Source: RECO01 sp050485385 (lineage in GTDB: Bacteria; Pseudomonadota; Alphaproteobacteria; Geminicoccales; Geminicoccaceae). From it: a stretch of 31,346 bases of DNA. Made by a program: the position numbers and the translations under genes. Under the pieces are notes generated by a model, which ran no database searches, was not told the origin of the DNA, and saw nothing but the letters and a program-made list of their open reading frames with translations. The stretch spans positions 1 through 31,346 of the forward strand of contig JBJHBG010000055.1 of NCBI GenBank assembly GCA_050485385.1. Reading direction: 5' to 3'. Shown piece after piece: positions 8,096 to 16,429 of this stretch. Every line of letters starts with the position of its first letter. The stretch's first letter is position 1.

Positions 8096-9402
8096 CCGGG
8101 CTCGACAACTCGACCATCGGCCTGATCGGCGTCGGCGCGCTGTTGGCCCTCGTCCTGATCGGCGTGCGCATCTACATCGCCGCCGCGCTGGTCGGCCTTT
8201 TGGGCCTGGTCGCGATCATCGGCTGGCATCCGGGTGCGAGCATGGCCGGCACCGTCCCGCACTCGAAGTCGGTCAGCTACACCCTCTCCATCCTGCCGAT
8301 GTTCATCCTCATCGGCTTCCTCGCGTTCCACGCCGGCATCACCCGGGCCGTGTTCGACGCCTCGAAGAAGTGGTTCGGCTGGCTGCCGGGCGGGCTCGCC
8401 GTCGCCTCGGTGTTCGCGACCGCGGGCTTCGCCGCGGTCTCCGGCGCCTCGACCGCCACCGCCGCCGTCTTCTCCCGCGTCGCCATCCCCGAGATGCTGG
8501 AGGCGGGCTACAAGAAGCATCTGGCGGCCGGCGTGGTCGCCGCCGGCGGCACGCTGGCCACACTCATCCCACCCAGCGCCATCCTCGTCATCTACGCCAT
8601 CATCGTCGAGGTCTCGGTCGGCCAACTCCTCCTGGCAGGTTTCATTCCCGGCATCGCCTCGGCCTTGGTCTATGCCGCCATCATCATCATCTGGGCGCGC
8701 ATCGACCCGGATGTCGGCCGGCCGATCACCGGCTTCACCTGGACCGAGCGGTTCAAGGCGGTGCCGGGCACCTTCCCCATCATCGCCGTCATCGTCATCA
8801 TCTTCAGCGCCATCTATCTCGGCTGGGCGACGCCGACCGAGGCGGGGGCCCTTGGCGCCTTCGTCGTCTTCGTCATGGCGATGGCCAAGGGCATGAAGCT
8901 CGGCACCCTCGCCGAGGCGCTGATGGAGACGGCGAAGCTCACCGTGATGATCTTCGCCCTCATCTGGGGCGTGCTGATCTTCGTCCGCTTTCTGGGCTTT
9001 TCCGGTCTGCCGGGCATGTTCACCGACTGGATCGTCGGCCTGCCCTATCCGCCTTGGGTGATCATGGTCTGCATCCTCGCGGCCTACGTGATCCTCGGCA
9101 TGTTCATGGACGCGATCGGCATGCTGCTCCTCACCCTGCCGATCGTCTTTCCGGCGGTGATGGCACTGGGCTACGATCCGATCTGGTTCGGGATCATCGT
9201 CGTGAAGATGGCGGAGGTGTGCCTCGTGACGCCGCCCATCGGGCTCAACTGTTTCGTCGTCTCCGCCGTCAGACCGGACATCCCGGTGCAGACCGTGTTC
9301 CGCGGGGTCTGGCCGTTCGTGCTCGCCGACTTCCTCACCGTGGCGCTGTTCCTCGCCTTCCCCGGCATCGTCACCTGGCTGCCGCAACAGATGCTGAGGT
9401 AA
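8092..9402 (+). CDS. dctM: TRAP transporter large membrane subunit (DctM family)
   Basis: 436-aa ion-coupled transport subunit of the TRAP complex, with about eleven to twelve hydrophobic segments spread over the whole chain. Family motifs include the SYTLSILPMFILIGFLAFHAG segment (here cited in part), GFAAVSGASTATAA, AAGGTLATLIPPSAILVIYA, and near the C-terminus GMFMDAIGMLLLTLPIVFP and VCLVTPPIGLNCFVVS; the two PP-containing loops belong to the substrate and sodium-site hairpins in this superfamily. Start ATG overlaps the dctQ stop; the stop codon TAA shares a base with the start of the next gene (TAATG), so an MFS carrier is probably made from the same transcript. Confidence 0.94.
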   Translation: MTGLDNSTIGLIGVGALLALVLIGVRIYIAAALVGLLGLVAIIGWHPGASMAGTVPHSKSVSYTLSILPMFILIGFLAFHAGITRAVFDASKKWFGWLPGGLAVASVFATAGFAAVSGASTATAAVFSRVAIPEMLEAGYKKHLAAGVVAAGGTLATLIPPSAILVIYAIIVEVSVGQLLLAGFIPGIASALVYAAIIIIWARIDPDVGRPITGFTWTERFKAVPGTFPIIAVIVIIFSAIYLGWATPTEAGALGAFVVFVMAMAKGMKLGTLAEALMETAKLTVMIFALIWGVLIFVRFLGFSGLPGMFTDWIVGLPYPPWVIMVCILAAYVILGMFMDAIGMLLLTLPIVFPAVMALGYDPIWFGIIVVKMAEVCLVTPPIGLNCFVVSAVRPDIPVQTVFRGVWPFVLADFLTVALFLAFPGIVTWLPQQMLR

Positions 9403-10613
9403 TGGCCGAACGGCGCTTTTTGATCCTGGTCGTCGCCCTCACCTTCACCCTGAACGCCGTCGCCCGTGGCTTCACGGAGACCTTCGGGCTGTTCCTGCTG
9501 CCGGTGGAGTCGGAATTGGGGGCGGCGCGCTCCGCCATGACCGGCGTCTATTCCGTCTTCATGCTGACGGTGGGCCTCACCGGCCCCGTCGCCGGGCACC
9601 TGTTCGACCGGCTCGGCGGCCGGCTCGCCTACCTTTCGGGCCTTCTGGCGCTTGCGGCGGGCTTCCAGCTCGCAGCATCCGCCGAGACCGTCGCCCGCTA
9701 CTATCTCGGCGTCGGCGTGCTCGCCGGCATCGGCGTGGCGGCCGCCGGCATGGTGCCGGCGACGGCGCTGTTGAGCCGCTGGTTCGAGAAGCGTCTCGGC
9801 ACCGTGCTCGGCTTCGCCTACGCGGCGATGGGCCTCGGCGTGCTCGTCATGTTGCCCCTGACCCAACTCCTGCTCGACCAGATCGGCTGGCGCGAGACCT
9901 ACGCACTGCTCGCCAAGGTGCTGTTCGGCCTCGCCCTGGCCGTGCTGCTCCTGCCCATGCGCCGGCTCGACCGGGGGGCAGCCTCGAAACGAGCGAGCAG
10001 ACCCGCCGGCCACGTGGCCTGGACGCTCGGACGGGCACTCGCCACCAGTGCCTTCTGGGGTCTCTTCGCCGTCTACTTCTTCACCGCCTACGCTGCCTAT
10101 TCGATCCTGCCGCAGGCGCCGGCATATCTGGTGGAGAACGGCTTCGAGCCCCTGCTGGTCGCGAGCCTGATCGGGCTCACGGGCATGGTCAGCGTCGTCG
10201 GCATGGCAAGCATCGGCATCCTCGCCGACCGCTACGGCCGACGGCGCATGGTCACCGTCTCCTACCTCGCCTCGTTGACCGGCATCGCCGCGGTGATCGC
10301 TGTCGCCGCCTCGCCCAGCCTCGCCCTGGTCTACGTGTTCGTGCTGTTCTTCGGCGTGGCGCAGGGCGCGCGCGGCCCCATCGTCACGGTGATGACGGCG
10401 CGGCTGTTCGAGGGCGGCGGCGTCGGCAGCATCTACGGTGCGATCACGCTCGGCCTCGGGGTCGGCGCCGCCGTCGGCTCGTTCGTCTCCGGCCTGATGC
10501 ACGACCTCACGGGCCACTATTACTGGTCGTTCGGCCTCGCTTGGCTCGCCTCGTTCGCAGGATTGCTCCAGTTCTACGTCGTGCCGGCACTGGCCGACCG
10601 GAAGTCCGGATGA
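9402..10613 (+). CDS. MFS transporter, monocarboxylate/OFA-like
   Basis: 403-aa inner-membrane carrier with about twelve hydrophobic helices and a central charged loop near residues 185-205. It shows major facilitator features: LFDRLGGR after helix 2, and ILADRYGRRRM in the equivalent place of the second half. The N-terminal RGFTETFGLFLLPVESELG and SAMTGVYSVFMLTVG segments resemble the monocarboxylate/oxalate-formate antiporter branch. The start overlaps the dctM stop by one base. A secondary carrier coupled to a TRAP operon could export a product or import a related acid; which is unknown. Its last 40 bp overlap the 3' end of the opposing acyl-CoA dehydrogenase gene. Confidence 0.87.
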   Translation: MAERRFLILVVALTFTLNAVARGFTETFGLFLLPVESELGAARSAMTGVYSVFMLTVGLTGPVAGHLFDRLGGRLAYLSGLLALAAGFQLAASAETVARYYLGVGVLAGIGVAAAGMVPATALLSRWFEKRLGTVLGFAYAAMGLGVLVMLPLTQLLLDQIGWRETYALLAKVLFGLALAVLLLPMRRLDRGAASKRASRPAGHVAWTLGRALATSAFWGLFAVYFFTAYAAYSILPQAPAYLVENGFEPLLVASLIGLTGMVSVVGMASIGILADRYGRRRMVTVSYLASLTGIAAVIAVAASPSLALVYVFVLFFGVAQGARGPIVTVMTARLFEGGGVGSIYGAITLGLGVGAAVGSFVSGLMHDLTGHYYWSFGLAWLASFAGLLQFYVVPALADRKSG

Positions 10614-11803
10614 TCGTCGAGAAAGCGGTTCTTCAGCCCGTGCCGGTTGGCGTCCTTCAGGCCCAACGCGTCCTCGGCGATCAGCACGCGTTGCACGTTC
10701 TCGCTGCCCTCGCCCACGGTCAGCATGTCGATATAGGCCTGGAGCTTCCGCACGGGGTACTCGTCCGCCAGCGCGTAGCCGCCGTGCACCTCGCGGGCGA
10801 CGTCCACGGCCAGCCGTGCCGCTTGCGTCGCGAAATACTTGCCGCGCGCGGCGACGCGGGTCGAGGGCAGGCCCCGGTCCATCGTCCAGGCGGTGCGCCG
10901 CGCCATGAGGGCGGCGGCATCGACCGCGACCGTCGCATCGGCGATGCGGCCCTGCACGAGCTGGAAGCGGGCGATCGGGCCGCCGCCCAGCTCGCGCTCG
11001 CGGGCGAAGCCGATCGCCGCGTCCAGTGCCGCGCGGGCGAGGCCCACCAGCCGCGCACTGACGGTGAGCCGGCCATATTCGAGCGCGTTCATGGCGATCT
11101 TGAAGCCCTCGCCCTCGCTCCCCAGCCGGTCCGCCACCGGCACCTCGAAATCGTCGAGGAACACGGCACAGGAGCGCAGACACCTGGAAAGCCCGCCCAT
11201 CGGGATCGGATCGGCGCGATAGCCTTCGAACCGCTTGGGCTGGACGACGAAGGCGGTGATGCCGCGCACGCCCGCCGTCGGGTCCGTCCGCGCGAACAGG
11301 ACGCCCGTGTCGGCCGCGTCGGCGAAGGTGATCCACTGCTTGGACCCGTTCAGCCGGTAGACGTCGCCCTGGCGCACGGCCGTGGTGCGCATCGCCCCCG
11401 CCGGATCGGAGCCGCCGCCAGCCTCGGAAAGCGCGAACATGCCGATGCTGCGTCCGGCGACGAGGTCCGGCACGAAGCGCTCGGCCTGCGCTGCCGTTCC
11501 CCAATTGTAGATGGTGAAGGGGCAGGTCATCGCCTGCATGTTCATAGCGTAGCCGAATTCGGGGGCGAGGCGGCTCAGCTCCTCGGCGATCACCGAGACG
11601 GCCTGGAAGCCGGCGGCACTGCCGCCGAGCCGCTCGGGGAAGGCCGCCCCGAACAGACCGGCCTCGCCCAGCGCCCGGAGGATCGCGTGCGGAAAGGTGC
11701 CGCTCGCCTCGAACTCGGCCATGTGCGGTCGGATCTCCCGCTCGTACAGTCGTTCGACCGTCGCGCGCAGGGCTGCCAGCTCCGCCGGCTCGTCGAACTG
11801 CAT
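10574..11803 (-). CDS. Acyl-CoA dehydrogenase, canonical catalytic base
   Basis: 409-aa FAD enzyme for alpha,beta-oxidation of an acyl-CoA. Domain order is normal: N-terminal helices (PAELAALRATVERLYEREIR), beta domain (FALSEAGGGSDPAGAM; GSKQWITFADAAD), and C-terminal helices with RFQLVQGRIADAT and EVHGGYALADEYPVRKLQAY. The usual catalytic glutamate is present as E365 in G-E-G-S-E-N-V-Q, and the alternative position reads Y-G-R-L, the opposite of the ACAD at 2665-3825. GGGGAGG lies before the ATG at 11803; a longer frame to 11947 has no family features. It diverges from the cupin gene over 92 bp and its 3' end runs 40 bp into the opposing MFS gene. The substrate is unknown. Confidence 0.93.
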   Translation of the reverse strand: MQFDEPAELAALRATVERLYEREIRPHMAEFEASGTFPHAILRALGEAGLFGAAFPERLGGSAAGFQAVSVIAEELSRLAPEFGYAMNMQAMTCPFTIYNWGTAAQAERFVPDLVAGRSIGMFALSEAGGGSDPAGAMRTTAVRQGDVYRLNGSKQWITFADAADTGVLFARTDPTAGVRGITAFVVQPKRFEGYRADPIPMGGLSRCLRSCAVFLDDFEVPVADRLGSEGEGFKIAMNALEYGRLTVSARLVGLARAALDAAIGFARERELGGGPIARFQLVQGRIADATVAVDAAALMARRTAWTMDRGLPSTRVAARGKYFATQAARLAVDVAREVHGGYALADEYPVRKLQAYIDMLTVGEGSENVQRVLIAEDALGLKDANRHGLKNRFLDDHPDFRSASAGTT

Positions 11804-11895
11804 GGCCACCTCCCCATCCCCAACGTTGCAGCCTGCTCCGAGGCCGTTAGGCTCACGGGACCAGAGCCCGCCGCAACTGGCAAGAAGGACCGGCC

Positions 11896-12276
11896 ATGAC
11901 CGATCGGGGTGCCGTCGTCCACGCGAGCGACCTTCCTGCCTACGCACCGCCGGGCCACGCCGGCACGCGCAACGTGCGGCTGGTCGAGAAGGACTGGTGC
12001 GGCCGCTTCGAGCTGGTGCTCGGCCGGCTGGAGCCGGGCGGCGTCGCCCACGCCCATGCCCACGACGTGGAGCATCAAGCGATGTACGTCGTCGCCGGCA
12101 CCTGCGTCGTCACGCTCGACGCCGCCGCCCCCCTCGCCTGCGGCCCTGGCACGGTGGTGCGCATCCCGCCGGGCGTGCGCCACGAGGTCGTCGTCACCGG
12201 CGACACCACCTTGGAACTCTTGATCGTCTACAGCCCGCCCCTGCCCGCGCGGGCGGATGCGCCCTTGGAGCCTTGA
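11896..12276 (+). CDS. Cupin-domain protein
   Basis: 126-aa single-domain cupin. Motif 1 is seen around residues 50-64 (GGVAHAHAHDVEHQAMYV, with several His and a Glu able to hold a metal) and motif 2 near residues 85-97 (GPGTVVRIPPGVRHEV). Such small cupins may be isomerases, dioxygenases or ligand sensors, and the sequence alone does not decide. AGAAGGA precedes the ATG at good spacing. The flavoprotein gene starts only 4 bp after its stop, so the two are likely made together, and a role on the same hydroxy- or oxo-acid substrate is plausible but inferred. Confidence 0.85.
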   Translation: MTDRGAVVHASDLPAYAPPGHAGTRNVRLVEKDWCGRFELVLGRLEPGGVAHAHAHDVEHQAMYVVAGTCVVTLDAAAPLACGPGTVVRIPPGVRHEVVVTGDTTLELLIVYSPPLPARADAPLEP

Positions 12277-12280
12277 TCCG

Positions 12281-13708
12281 ATGTCCCTGCCCGACGGCTT
12301 CGCCGACCGCCTCGCCTCCGTCCTCGGCAAGGGCGGCTACTTGACGGAGCCCGCCGACGTCGAACCCTTCTGTGTCGGCTGGCGCGACGGCTGGACGGGG
12401 CGCACCGAGTTCGTCGCGCTGCCGAAGACGACGGCGGAGGTGGCCGAGGTCGTGCGCCTCTGCCACGAGGCGCGCGTCCCCATCGTGCCGCAGGGTGGCA
12501 ACACGGGGCTTACCGGCGGCAGCCAGCCACACGAGCACGGCCGCGAGATCGTGCTGTCGACACGGCGCCTCGCCCGCATCCGCGACCTCGACCTCGACAA
12601 CGACACGATGACGGTCGAGGCGGGCGTCGTGCTGCAGACCATCCAGGCGGAAGCCGCCCGGCACGGCCGGCTCTTTCCCTTGAGCCTCGGCGCCGAGGGC
12701 AGTTGCCAGATCGGCGGCAATCTCTCGACCAATGCCGGCGGCACCCAGGTACTGCGCTACGGCAATGCCCGTGCCCTCGTCCTCGGCCTCGAGGTCGTGC
12801 TGCCCGACGGCCGGGTCTGGGACGGCCTGCGGGGCTTGAGGAAGGACAACACAGGCTACGACCTGAAGGACCTCTTCATCGGCGCCGAGGGCACGCTCGG
12901 CGTCATTACCGCAGCCGTGCTGCGCCTCTTTCCCCTGCCGAGCGACGTGCAGACGGCCATGGTCGCGGTGCCTTCGCCGGCCGCCGCCGTCGACCTGCTC
13001 GGCCGACTCAAGCGGGCGCTCGGCGAACAGGTCACGGCCTTCGAGCTGATGACACGGGTCTGCTTCGATCTCGCCATGGAGTTGATCGAGGGCGTGCAGG
13101 ATCCGCTGGCGGAGCCGTCACCCTGGTACGTGCTCCTGGAGGTGGCGGGCCAGGGCGAGCCCGGCACCCTCGCCGATCCGCTGACCGATGCGCTCGGCGA
13201 GGCGGCGGAGGCGGAACTGGTGACCGATGCGGTCGTCGCCGCCTCGGGCGAACAGCGCGACCAGCTCTGGCGCATCCGCGAGGAACAGGCGGAGGTGCAA
13301 AAGCGGGCCGGTGCCAGCATCAAGCACGACGTCTCGGTGCCGATCTCGCACATCCCTCGCTTCATCGAGGAGGCCGACGCCGCCCTCGCCGGGGCCTATC
13401 CGGGCGTCCGCTTCGTCACCTTCGGCCACGTCGGCGACGGCAACCTGCACTACAATCCGCTGCAACCCGTGGACGCGGACAAGGCCGCCTTCGCCCGCGA
13501 GATCGGGCCGATCAACCGCATCGTCCACGATCTGGTCGTCGCCCACGGCGGCTCGATCAGCGCCGAGCACGGGCTCGGCCGGCTGCGCCGCGACGAGGCC
13601 GCGCACTACAAGTCCGAGATCGAGCTCGACTTGATGTACCGCATCAAGCGAAGCATCGATCCGCTGAACCTGATGAACCCCGGCAAGGTGCTGGCCCAGC
13701 GCGACTGA
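12281..13708 (+). CDS. FAD-linked D-2-hydroxyacid dehydrogenase (D-lactate/D-2-HG type)
   Basis: 475-aa flavoprotein of the GlcD/D-2-hydroxyglutarate dehydrogenase family, which oxidises a D-2-hydroxy acid to the 2-oxo acid. The N-terminal PCMH FAD domain contains PQGGNTGLTGG (near residues 70-80) and LSTNAGGTQVLRYGNAR, followed by FIGAEGTLGVIT. The C-terminal cap carries the metal and active-site pattern: H383 and H390 in HVGDGNLH, and E429-H430 in SAEHGLG. It ends with the typical KRSIDPLNLMNPGKVL. The ATG at 12281 follows GGAG and is preferred to an upstream in-frame start at 12257. D-2-hydroxyglutarate, D-lactate or a related acid are all possible substrates. It is convergent with the next gene (9-bp gap). 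Confidence 0.92.
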   Translation: MSLPDGFADRLASVLGKGGYLTEPADVEPFCVGWRDGWTGRTEFVALPKTTAEVAEVVRLCHEARVPIVPQGGNTGLTGGSQPHEHGREIVLSTRRLARIRDLDLDNDTMTVEAGVVLQTIQAEAARHGRLFPLSLGAEGSCQIGGNLSTNAGGTQVLRYGNARALVLGLEVVLPDGRVWDGLRGLRKDNTGYDLKDLFIGAEGTLGVITAAVLRLFPLPSDVQTAMVAVPSPAAAVDLLGRLKRALGEQVTAFELMTRVCFDLAMELIEGVQDPLAEPSPWYVLLEVAGQGEPGTLADPLTDALGEAAEAELVTDAVVAASGEQRDQLWRIREEQAEVQKRAGASIKHDVSVPISHIPRFIEEADAALAGAYPGVRFVTFGHVGDGNLHYNPLQPVDADKAAFAREIGPINRIVHDLVVAHGGSISAEHGLGRLRRDEAAHYKSEIELDLMYRIKRSIDPLNLMNPGKVLAQRD

Positions 13709-13717
13709 GTAGGGGGT

Positions 13718-14152
13718 TCAGCGGACGCCGATGCGGCGGCGGATCGTGCCGAGGGCAAAGCCCAAAAGCGGCACGCGCTGGTAGAGGTCCGGCGCCGGAT
13801 CCCAGTAATCGAGGTGCGCCGTGACGAGCTCGGCCTCGTTCAGGTGCACCTCGCTCAGCCCCTCGACCTCCAGCGGCCCGTGGCGGCGCAGGAAGCCTTT
13901 CGGCAGGCAGGTGAAGGTCCAGCGGAGATAGTGGGCGTGGTCGCCCGAGGCCCGGTCGGTGACGCGAAAGGCCACCTCGTCGGCGTCTTCGTAGGCCTTC
14001 TCGAACACGCGGCGGATCTTCGCCTTGCCGCGCACGTCGCTGAACGGGTCGCGAAAGCGCGCGTCCTCCGCGAAGCAGGCAACGAGGTCGTCGACGCCGC
14101 CGGCCGTGGTGCCGTCGAGGACGGCGACGTAGCGATCGAGAGCGGCGCTCAT
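13718..14152 (-). CDS. NTF2-like (SnoaL-type) protein, last gene of photolyase operon
   Basis: 144-aa cytosolic protein of the nuclear-transport-factor-2-like fold: LDRYVAVLDGTTAGGVDDLV then CFAEDARFRDPFSDVRGKAKI, the usual opening helix and first strand, followed by YLRWTFTC and EGLSEVHLNEAELVTAHLDY strands. The C-terminus is basic (LGTIRRRIGVR). Members of this fold range from small-molecule isomerases to binding proteins, so no activity is assigned. Its start overlaps the short-chain dehydrogenase stop as ATGA, and NTF2-like genes are commonly found beside photolyase/SDR genes in proteobacteria (general knowledge). Confidence 0.82.
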   Translation of the reverse strand: MSAALDRYVAVLDGTTAGGVDDLVACFAEDARFRDPFSDVRGKAKIRRVFEKAYEDADEVAFRVTDRASGDHAHYLRWTFTCLPKGFLRRHGPLEVEGLSEVHLNEAELVTAHLDYWDPAPDLYQRVPLLGFALGTIRRRIGVR

Positions 14153-14898
14153 GTTCTCACCGCGCGGCGCACGAGCGCGAAGTAGAGGCCGTAGGGTAAA
14201 AGGCGGAGCAGCTTCAAGACGTAGCTCAGACGCCGGGGAAACGTGACCTCGAAGCGCTTGCCGTCCAGCCCGCGGACGATGCGCCGTGCGGCCGCCTCGG
14301 GCTCCATGAGAAACGGCATGGGAAAGTCGTTCTTGTCGGTGAGGGGTGTGCGCACGAAGCCCGGCGCAACGACGCGAACATCCACACCGGCCCGGTCGAG
14401 GTCGAACTTCAAGGCCTCGCACATGTTGAACAGGGCTGCCTTGGTCGCGCCGTAATAGGCGGAAGTCGGCAGGCCGGTATAGCCCGCGACCGACGAGACC
14501 ACCGCGATCTGGCCGCGCCGCCGTGCCAGCATCGGCCGCAGTGCGGCCTCCAGGCAATACGCCGTGCCCATGACGTTGATGGTCATCAGCTTCTGAAGTT
14601 CGGCCGCATCGAAATCCTCGCCCTTGACCGGCCGATGCGTGCCGGCATTGAGGACGGCGCGGTCGATCGGTCCGAGTTCCGTCTCGATACGGCGGACGAC
14701 GTCGTGCATCGCCGCGCCGTCGGTCACGTCGCCGGCGAAGGCGACGACACCGGGGTGAAGGGCTGCCTCGTCCAGCCGCTCGCTCGGCCGCGCGGTGGCC
14801 GCGACCGTCGCGCCCCGCGCCGCGTAGGCCAAGGCCAAGGCCTTGCCGATACCGGCGGAAGCGCCGGTGATCCACACGACTTCACGCGGCATTGCCAT
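14149..14898 (-). CDS. Short-chain dehydrogenase/reductase (SDR)
   Basis: 249-aa NAD(P)-dependent oxidoreductase of the classical SDR type. The cofactor motif TGASAGIG is at residues 11-18, D57 lies in GDVTD, N84-A-G86 is the central motif, and the catalytic set is S136, Y149 and K153 (Y-G-A-T-K). The C-terminus (VLKLLRLLPYGLYFALVRR) is hydrophobic and basic, suggesting membrane contact. The start may be 14898 or the ATG at 14892; no strong ribosome site precedes either, but the photolyase stop at 14882 lies just inside the gene, so it is probably translated by coupling. It belongs to the photolyase operon; the substrate is unknown. Confidence 0.9.
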   Translation of the reverse strand: MAMPREVVWITGASAGIGKALALAYAARGATVAATARPSERLDEAALHPGVVAFAGDVTDGAAMHDVVRRIETELGPIDRAVLNAGTHRPVKGEDFDAAELQKLMTINVMGTAYCLEAALRPMLARRRGQIAVVSSVAGYTGLPTSAYYGATKAALFNMCEALKFDLDRAGVDVRVVAPGFVRTPLTDKNDFPMPFLMEPEAAARRIVRGLDGKRFEVTFPRRLSYVLKLLRLLPYGLYFALVRRAVRT

Positions 14899-16429
14899 GC
14901 CGACGGTCCAGGCCCTCCAAGAAGCTGCGGCTGTCGCTGCGCGCGGCTTGCAGCTTGGCCGGGTCCATTCGCTCCAGCGTCCGGAAGACCGGCTGCATGC
15001 GCGGGTTGCCCTTCAACTGCTGGCGGTTCTCCAGCATGAAATTCCAATACAGATAGTTGAAAGGGCAGGCCTCCGGCCCCTGCTTCTTCTTCACGTCATA
15101 GCAGCAGAAGCTGCAAAAGTCGGACATCCGGGACACGTAGGCGCCGCTCGCGGCGTAGGGCTTGGAGGCCATCAGGCCGCCATCGGCGTACAGCGCCATG
15201 CCGAGGGTGTTGGGCAGTTCGACCCACTCGTAGGCATCGGCGTAGACGGCGAGGTACCAGTCGCACACCTGCTGCGGATCTATGCCGGCCAACAGAGCGA
15301 AGTTGCCCGTCACCATCAGCCGCTGGATGTGGTGCGAATGGGCCTCGCGCCGGGTCTGGTCGATCACCTTGGCGAGGCAGCGCATGTCCGTATCGCCGGA
15401 CCAGTAGAAGTCCGGCAGGGCGCGCCGCGCGCCCAGATGGTTGCGCCGCCCGTAGTCGGGCATGAACCGCCAATAGATACCGCGGACGTACTCGCGCCAA
15501 CCGAGGATCTGGCGAACGAAACCTTCGACCGCGTTCAACGGTGCAGCGCCGTCGCGATAGGCGCGCTCGGCCGCCTCGCAAGCCTCCATGGGCAGGAGGA
15601 GGCCGACATTCAGGTACTGCGACAGGGCCGAGTGGAACAGCCAGTCCTCGCCGTCGACCATCGCGTCTTGATGGTCGCCGAAGCCGGGCAGCGCGTGGGT
15701 GACGAAGTGATCCAGCGCCTCCAGCGCCTGGGTACGCGTAACGGCGAACCAGAAGGGCTCCAGCTCGCCGAAATGCCCGTCGAAGCGCTTGGCGACGAGG
15801 TCCAACACCTCGAGCGTCGTCGCGTCCGGCGCGAAGCGCAAGGGGCTGCCGCCCTCGAGGCCGGCGGTGGGCGGCTTACGGTTTTCCGCGTCGTAGTTCC
15901 AACGCCCGCCCTGGGGCGCACCGTCGGCCGCCATCAACAGGCCGGTGCGCCTGCGCATGTCGCGGTAGAACCACTCCATCCGCAACTGCTTGCGGTCGTC
16001 GGCCCAAGCGTCGAAGTCGGCGCGCGAGCAGAGAAACCGGTCATCGGCCCGCACCTCCACGGGCAGGCCGAAACGTCTCGACCAGCCGTCGATCTCCTGG
16101 CGGACCCGCCACTCGCCGGGCTCGGTGACGATCAGCCGATCCGGGCGATGCCGGCCGATCGCGCGTTCCACCTCGCCCGTGAAGCTGCCCGCGTTGCCGT
16201 CGTCGTCCAGGCGGACGTAGTCGACGCGGCAGTCACGCTGCCGTAGTTCGGCCGCGAAGTGGCGCATCGCGGCGAACAGGAAGGCGATCTTCTTCGGGTG
16301 GTGCCGGACGTAGGTCGCCTCCGCCTCGACCTCGACCATGAGCACGGGATCGCCGCCATCCAGGTCCCGAAGACTCGACAGAGTCGGGCTCAGCTGGTCG
16401 CCGAGCACGAGGCGGAGGGTGCTGCTCAC
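14882..16429 (-). CDS. phrB: Iron-sulfur (6-4) photolyase/cryptochrome (PhrB type)
   Basis: 515-aa FeS-BCP family protein (DPRP, PF04244) that uses light to repair (6-4) pyrimidine photoproducts and carries FAD, a ribolumazine antenna and a [4Fe-4S] cluster. Four cysteines, C351, C439, C442 and C455, match cluster ligands C350, C438, C441 and C454 of Agrobacterium PhrB with a constant one-residue offset, and H366-H367 match its H365-H366 pair at the lesion site. N-terminal LVLGDQLS starts the antenna domain; further blocks are GWREYVRGIYW and MALYADGGLMASKPYAASGAY. The start is a GTG at 16429 that overlaps the upstream stop as GTGA, so the two genes are coupled; no ATG fits the domain start. 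This is not a class I CPD photolyase. Confidence 0.95.
   Translation of the reverse strand: MSSTLRLVLGDQLSPTLSSLRDLDGGDPVLMVEVEAEATYVRHHPKKIAFLFAAMRHFAAELRQRDCRVDYVRLDDDGNAGSFTGEVERAIGRHRPDRLIVTEPGEWRVRQEIDGWSRRFGLPVEVRADDRFLCSRADFDAWADDRKQLRMEWFYRDMRRRTGLLMAADGAPQGGRWNYDAENRKPPTAGLEGGSPLRFAPDATTLEVLDLVAKRFDGHFGELEPFWFAVTRTQALEALDHFVTHALPGFGDHQDAMVDGEDWLFHSALSQYLNVGLLLPMEACEAAERAYRDGAAPLNAVEGFVRQILGWREYVRGIYWRFMPDYGRRNHLGARRALPDFYWSGDTDMRCLAKVIDQTRREAHSHHIQRLMVTGNFALLAGIDPQQVCDWYLAVYADAYEWVELPNTLGMALYADGGLMASKPYAASGAYVSRMSDFCSFCCYDVKKKQGPEACPFNYLYWNFMLENRQQLKGNPRMQPVFRTLERMDPAKLQAARSDSRSFLEGLDRRHGNAA

Noticed and set aside
14843..16246. Plus-strand frame of 467 codons opposite the photolyase
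   Set aside because: No recognisable motif; the antisense photolyase has all cluster cysteines and catalytic histidines in place.
14882..16429. Class I CPD photolyase or plant-type cryptochrome
   Set aside because: The four cluster cysteines and the His-His pair follow Agrobacterium PhrB with a fixed one-residue offset, which places it in the iron-sulfur (6-4) group.
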